Assembly (NCBI RefSeq): GCF_900700375.1
Contig: NW_021629827.1
Span: forward strand, 1 to 64,000
DNA: 64,000 nucleotides
Reading direction: 5' to 3'
Origin: Denticeps clupeoides
Lineage: Eukaryota > Chordata > Actinopteri > Clupeiformes > Denticipitidae
Made by a program: the position numbers and the translations under genes. The notes below the pieces were generated by a model, which searched no databases, was not told where the DNA came from, and was given only the letters and a program-made list of their open reading frames with translations. Position 1 is the stretch's first letter. Each line of letters starts with the position of its first letter. Positions 59,535-64,000 of this stretch are shown in pieces.

Positions 59535-62500
59535 TCACTTTTTGGATTTCTGGCCTTTCAAACTGAGCGATCGCATTGAACCAAATACACGCCTCCCGAG
59601 ATCCCTGAATGACATGGACCGTGTGAGTGGGGCTGGCAGAGGCGGTGAAGGAGAGAAGGATGGAGAGGAGAGTGGAGAGAGCGAATGGCAGCTTCCCTCC
59701 AGGCTCTGCGAACGAGAGAGGTGGAAGAGGCTGGAAGTGGACGAAATGTGCTTTTCCGCCTTCTTCCTGGAAAAGTTCGGCCCGCGTTCCGCACACCGGC
59801 CATGTCCCGCAATCTCAAAGGTGGAAGACCACTGGATGGTGCGGAGCTGGCCTTCATGGTTTTGGCGGCGAGGATCGAGGATGCCTTGGGACTCGCTGCG
59901 GAACAGAGCTCGCCGAGACAAATGAAGGCTTGAACTGCGGCCGTCCCGATTAGTCACCGTACGCTTTTCTTGACTCTCATGCACGTTCAACGACCTTTCT
60001 TTCATGCTGCTTCTTCCATACCGCTCAACACCGCCAGAGTAGCCTTCTCTGCTCTTAAAACGTCCGTCCAAACCTTTCCAAAATTTGTTTCCCTTTTTAG
60101 GTGTCTCGCAACTCCTTTCCTCGTCCCAGCTGTTTCCGTAGTCTCTGCCAGAGTAACTGCTGACGGTCGATGCCCGAACTAGTTCCCGCGAAGCGTGCTT
60201 TCCCCGATACAGCTTCTCGCCATCTCCGGCTCTCCAGCACCCTTGGTCCTGTGGTCTCCAGCCAGAGCTGGGATCTTGCCTCAGGGAGCCGCCCCGGGGA
60301 CGTATGGCGCCCTCCACCGGAGAGTTAGATGCATGGAAGCGGGGAAGGGAACACTGGGAGGGAGAGTTGCGCTTGAACACGGTGAGCTGGGTGGGCGTGA
60401 ATGGTGAGCCGGAGAGCAGACGGGGAGGGGAGTGAACTCTGCGGTGAGAGGAAGAAGACCCCGGAGAGGAAGAGGAGTCATAGGACACAGGGCCTTGCAA
60501 CCTCTGCGACAGTTGGTGGATCGGGGTGATGTCCGAGTGCTCCTGAAATTCAGGACTGCCAGACTGTGAAGCCACTGTGTAATGGGAGTCTCGTTGGGCG
60601 AACTGCAGGTATTGCAGCTGGGAGCTACCATCTCCAACCTCTATGCTGGCTGGACGGGGTTTGGAAATCTGTGCCTTTGAGTACAGATGCGAAAAGTCAG
60701 TGGCGGACGAGGTACGACAAGATGACCAAAGGGGCTGTGATGGTGAAGGGTTGGAAGGTGAAGCAGACCCTTCTCCCCTTTCTCTCTCGTTGCGAAAGCA
60801 TTCTGTGTCCAGTTCCACACCTTCCTCCATCAGGCCGATCACCACGGAGCAAGGAAGGCCGGAAACGCGTGATATGTCACAAACAACTTCAGAGTCCTCA
60901 CTCAGCTTGGGTGAGCGGGGCTGAGGAAGACAACCTTCGGCTTCCTCTCTTGCGGCCCCGCTCCAGTCAAGCGAGCGGGAAAATCCCAGAGGTCCAACGG
61001 ATTTGCCGGTTATCTCCAAAGATCCACGATTGCTCATTGTGGATGGGCAGGTGGATATTCGGGGCCTTCCTCTCAAGGCTGGAGTAGTAGTGAACGAGGA
61101 AGTAGAGGACGATGGAGAGGCTGTGGGGTTGGTGGTGTTCACGCCAAGGTACCCACATGATGCTGACACGTCGTCCTTTTGGATGTTTGCGTCCAAACTT
61201 TTGTTCAAGTTCAAATTCAGGTTCAGAAGAAAGCTTATGTTGAAGTCCTCACCGGTAACAGAAGGCAGGTTTCCGAGGTTGATTGAGTTCCGACATGTTT
61301 TCTTGCTAATGCTGCCCAGACTCACTCGAGCAGAGTTTCCAAGTTTGCAGGGGGTTGTGCTGTCCCCGACAAGGCTAGAAGGACGACTGTCTGAAGATGT
61401 TTTCGTCTGAGCTGCTTCTTGGCTTAAACCTGAAGTGGTTTTTTGAAGATCCTGGATGGTGCTCTCTTGTCGGGACCTAACGTAGTACTGACGGACTAAT
61501 CTTGAGATGTACTGCTCCAGCTGAGTCAGTGAAGAAGGGGTTGGAGTTCTAATTTTTAAAGGCGCTAAGAGAAGGGGTTCTTCAGGCTCTGGGCTCAGGG
61601 AAAAATGTGGAGGAGAAGTATCCTGACCGGCGGTAAAGAGCGGGCTCTGCAGGGCCACTGCATGAAGTGGACTGGGGTATGGGTAGACCTCTTTGGTTTT
61701 GTGGGACACCAGGTCAGAGCAAAATTTTGGGTCCAGCTGCAACTGCAGATGTGGGTAGGCTGAACATCCAGGGGAAGGAAAGAGTGATCCCTGTAACGAT
61801 CCTGCCAGACTGGAGCAAAGGTCTGAGAGGAACGTGAGACCATGAAGTTCCAGGTCACCTGTTTAAAACAGTGACAAACATAATCATCATGCTAATGACA
61901 GTACTTTACATTGTGGTTACTTGCAACTTAAATGCATGAATTAACATTCTCTAGGTAGATGCAGGTATAAATGCATAACCTTTTTGGTGGTTGCACAATG
62001 TGGCTGAAATGTTGCATCAAGTTGGATTATAACTTTGAACTCAAAAAGGCCTACCTGTTGATACAGGCCTCCTGTCCCCATCTTCTGCCGTTTCTTTTGG
62101 GCTCTGTAATCTCTGTTGTTTGGCCTCCCGCCACTGAGTGCCACTGTGTTCGGCGGAGAGGGGTCGGCATGGACCCGTGGTGCCCACTTTTGCTGGATAT
62201 CCGAGAGCCACCTCACTGGACACTGAGAAACAGGAATCGGACAGGGAGCTCCCACTGACTGAGTAGAAACCTTAAAATTGAGAAAAAAAGAAGGGATTAA
62301 TGTGTGGAGGGTGGGGGAGACCTCATCCTGGCCTACTCCTAACAGATGACGTATTGTTAACGCCAGTGCAGTGGTACTAAAATTGTTCCTGTAATCTACA
62401 GCTATATACCTGAACTGGGTCTTGAGTCTCCTTCCAGCAGGCCTGGACAGTTTGTGTCCAACGTCAGCGGGGACAGCAGTTCAGATTGGAGGTCCCAGGA

Positions 62501-62572
62501 GAGCGTGGACCACCGTGAGGGCACCTCCTCGCCCATGCTGTTCAGTGCTGATTCAGTGTATGAAGTTGAAGC
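59535..62572 (-). CDS. dact4: Dapper (DACT) family Wnt-signalling adaptor, probably dact4; 3' part only
   Basis: DACT proteins bind Dishevelled and modulate Wnt and TGF-beta signalling. Three exons join in frame: 62410-62572, 62055-62270 and 59535-61858, giving about 900 residues. Family signatures are DSRPSSGFYSVSGSSLSDSC across the first junction, VYPYPSPLHAVALQSPLF preceded by DPKFCSDLVS, and a YISRLVRQ block followed by basic residues. The N-terminal coiled-coil exons should lie beyond 62572 and are not found before 64000. The chain ends FGSMRSLSLKGQKSKK and lacks the C-terminal MTTV PDZ ligand usual in DACT1-3. The family is certain; choosing dact4 rests on position beside ttc9c (see findings). 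dact3 is the main alternative. Confidence 0.75.
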
Positions 62573-62942
62573 CTAAAAAAATACATATAAAAAGACTTCA
62601 AGACATCTTAATTGCTGAAGCAACGTGTCTTTTCATTAGGCTGATAATTGCAAAGAGGGGCACGATTCTCCTGAGAGTAAGCATTTTGTTTCTTGCAATA
62701 CAGACTACTGGCATATTTTGGTGGTGCCTTTTTATTTGCTTCTGGGAAACAACGTGCACACCCAAATGCTCCATCAACAAAAGAAAACTATAGGAGCTAC
62801 AATGAAATGATTGAATAAAGGTTTGGGATTATCAATTATTATATTAATAGTGTATTTATTGGTACCAGGTAAATTTATTTCCAACGTTCAACACTTCTAT
62901 TACCAGTTAATCTAACAAAGTATGAAAAAACATAAACCTTTC

Positions 62943-63252
62943 ATTTACATTTATCAGACGCCCTTATCCAGAGTGATTTACAATCAGTAGTAACAGGGAC
63001 AGTGCACACAGTGAAATTTGTCCTCTGCATTTAACCCATCACCCTGAGTGAGCAGTGGGCAGCCATGACAGGCGCCCGGGGAGCAGTGTGTGGGGACGGT
63101 GCTTTGCTCAGTGGCACCGCCGTGGATCGGGATTCGGCCTGGCAACCTTCTGATTACGGGGCCGCTTCCTAAACCGCTAGGCCACCACTGCCCAATTTAG
63201 GGTTAAGTGTCTTGCTCAGGCGAGTGTGTTACCCACTAGGCTACTAACACCC
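62943..63252 (-). repeat. SINE A interrupted by SINE B (nested)
   Basis: Family A tail and body (CATTTATCAGACGCCCTTAT ... AACAGGGACAG) stop near 63001. A family B copy in the same reverse orientation occupies about 63001-63196. Family A then resumes with TTTAGGGTTAAGTGTCTTGC and ends at a head with CTAGGCTACTAACACCC. Confidence 0.85.
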
Positions 63253-63467
63253 AGTAAACATATTGTACAAGGAGATAATCAATACTAAAAAGCATTGAAC
63301 TGCATGAATAATTTTTTTTTCAGTAATAAAATTGATTACACCGAAACAGAACAATGTAATTATTGATCTATTGCTGTTACTGGGTGATTAGAAACCAATC
63401 ATACAGTTCTCACAACAATCAACTCTAATTAACTTATCTTTTCAAATGCTTTGTTCACAGAATCAGG

Positions 63468-63652
63468 GTGGTTGTAGCCTAGTGGGTATCACACTCACCT
63501 AAGAACCAGAAGACCCGTGTCCTACCATCGTGTCCCTGAGCAAGACACTTAACCCTGAGTGTCTCCAAGGGGGGGACTGTCCCTGTAACTACTGATTGTA
63601 AGTCGCTCTGGATAAGGGCATCTGATAAATGCTGTAAATGTAAATGTAATGT
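63468..63652 (+). repeat. SINE family A copy
   Basis: Forward and near complete: GGTTGTAGCCTAGTGGGTAT head, damaged B box, TGTCCCTGAGCAAGACACTT core, AAGTCGCTCTGGATAAGGGC, and AAATGTAAATGTAATGTAAT tail units. Confidence 0.85.
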
Positions 63653-64000
63653 AATGGATCAAGTCAGTGGTTCTTGCGGTCACCGTACGCTGATCAATAA
63701 ACCCCTTTAAACATTTGATCCTTCCGGCTATTTTAATGCGGGTGGACCAGCCATGTGTCCTAGACAGAAGCCTCCCGGCACAGGGGGGTCTATTGTTTGT
63801 TCACTTGAGCCGAGATCAGTCCTCAGACTCTGACAGAACCCAACAAGAGACAATACAGGTGACTCATGGTGCCGTACTGAAAGGGGGAAGGGACAGGGGT
63901 CGGGGTAAGACAACAGGAGAGACAGAGAGACAGATGAGATGACAAAGAGCAAGAAAAAAAAAAGAAAAGAAAAAGGAGGAGTCAGAAGGGGGGGACAGGG

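Larger units (their letters stand above)
62573..64000. other. Upstream intron of the DACT gene, repeat-rich
   Basis: No DACT exon is recognisable here, so the 5' exons lie outside the window and this is presumably intron. It contains the nested SINEs at 62943-63252, a SINE A copy at 63468-63652 and a purine-rich end (63880-64000). Confidence 0.5.

Noticed and set aside
60566-61087. 173-residue plus-strand open frame
   Set aside because: Antisense shadow of the large DACT exon.

Overview
This is a vertebrate nuclear window, almost certainly from a teleost fish. The genes have many small exons with GT-AG introns and the proteins are vertebrate families. CpG-rich promoters are present, and fish-type repeats fill the introns: two tRNA-headed SINE families, CR1/L2-type LINE fragments, hAT-like MITEs and a Tc1/mariner relic. 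The species cannot be fixed from sequence alone; a clupeiform or other early-branching teleost is a guess from repeat style.

Layout. 1-3.1 kb: intergenic. 3.1-15.3 kb (-): a compact cenpf (kinetochore protein) with its CpG/GAA-repeat promoter. 18.2-19.1 kb (+): rd3 (photoreceptor guanylate-cyclase regulator). 21.0-26.2 kb (-): stx5a (Golgi SNARE), with two LINE fragments in one intron. 26.3-31.4 kb: no gene seen. 31.4-38.7 kb (-): vegfb (secreted growth factor). 40.0-44.7 kb (-): dnajc4. 45.4-47.4 kb (+): nudt22, sharing a divergent promoter with dnajc4. 48.1-53.4 kb (-): hnrnpul2. 54.9-56.2 kb (-): tmem179b, head-to-head with ttc9c (+, 56.9-58.9 kb). 59.5-62.6 kb (-): the 3' part of a Dapper (DACT) gene, probably dact4, whose 5' exons lie outside the window. 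I joined exons by hand; for rd3, stx5a, vegfb, nudt22, hnrnpul2, tmem179b and ttc9c the summed coding lengths are exact multiples of three.

Context. vegfb-dnajc4-nudt22 and hnrnpul2-tmem179b-ttc9c-stx5 match human 11q12-q13 neighbours, while cenpf and rd3 match human 1q32-q41. These are ordinary housekeeping and signalling genes, not a cooperating pathway, and I see no undescribed multi-gene system.

The observations most worth following are: a probable mammal-lost dact4 without the usual PDZ ligand; an in-frame TAG inside a long cenpf exon whose frame continues beyond it; alternative vegfb C-termini with and without a terminal arginine; an hnrnpul2 tail without an RGG region; and repeats that abut or supply splice-site sequence.
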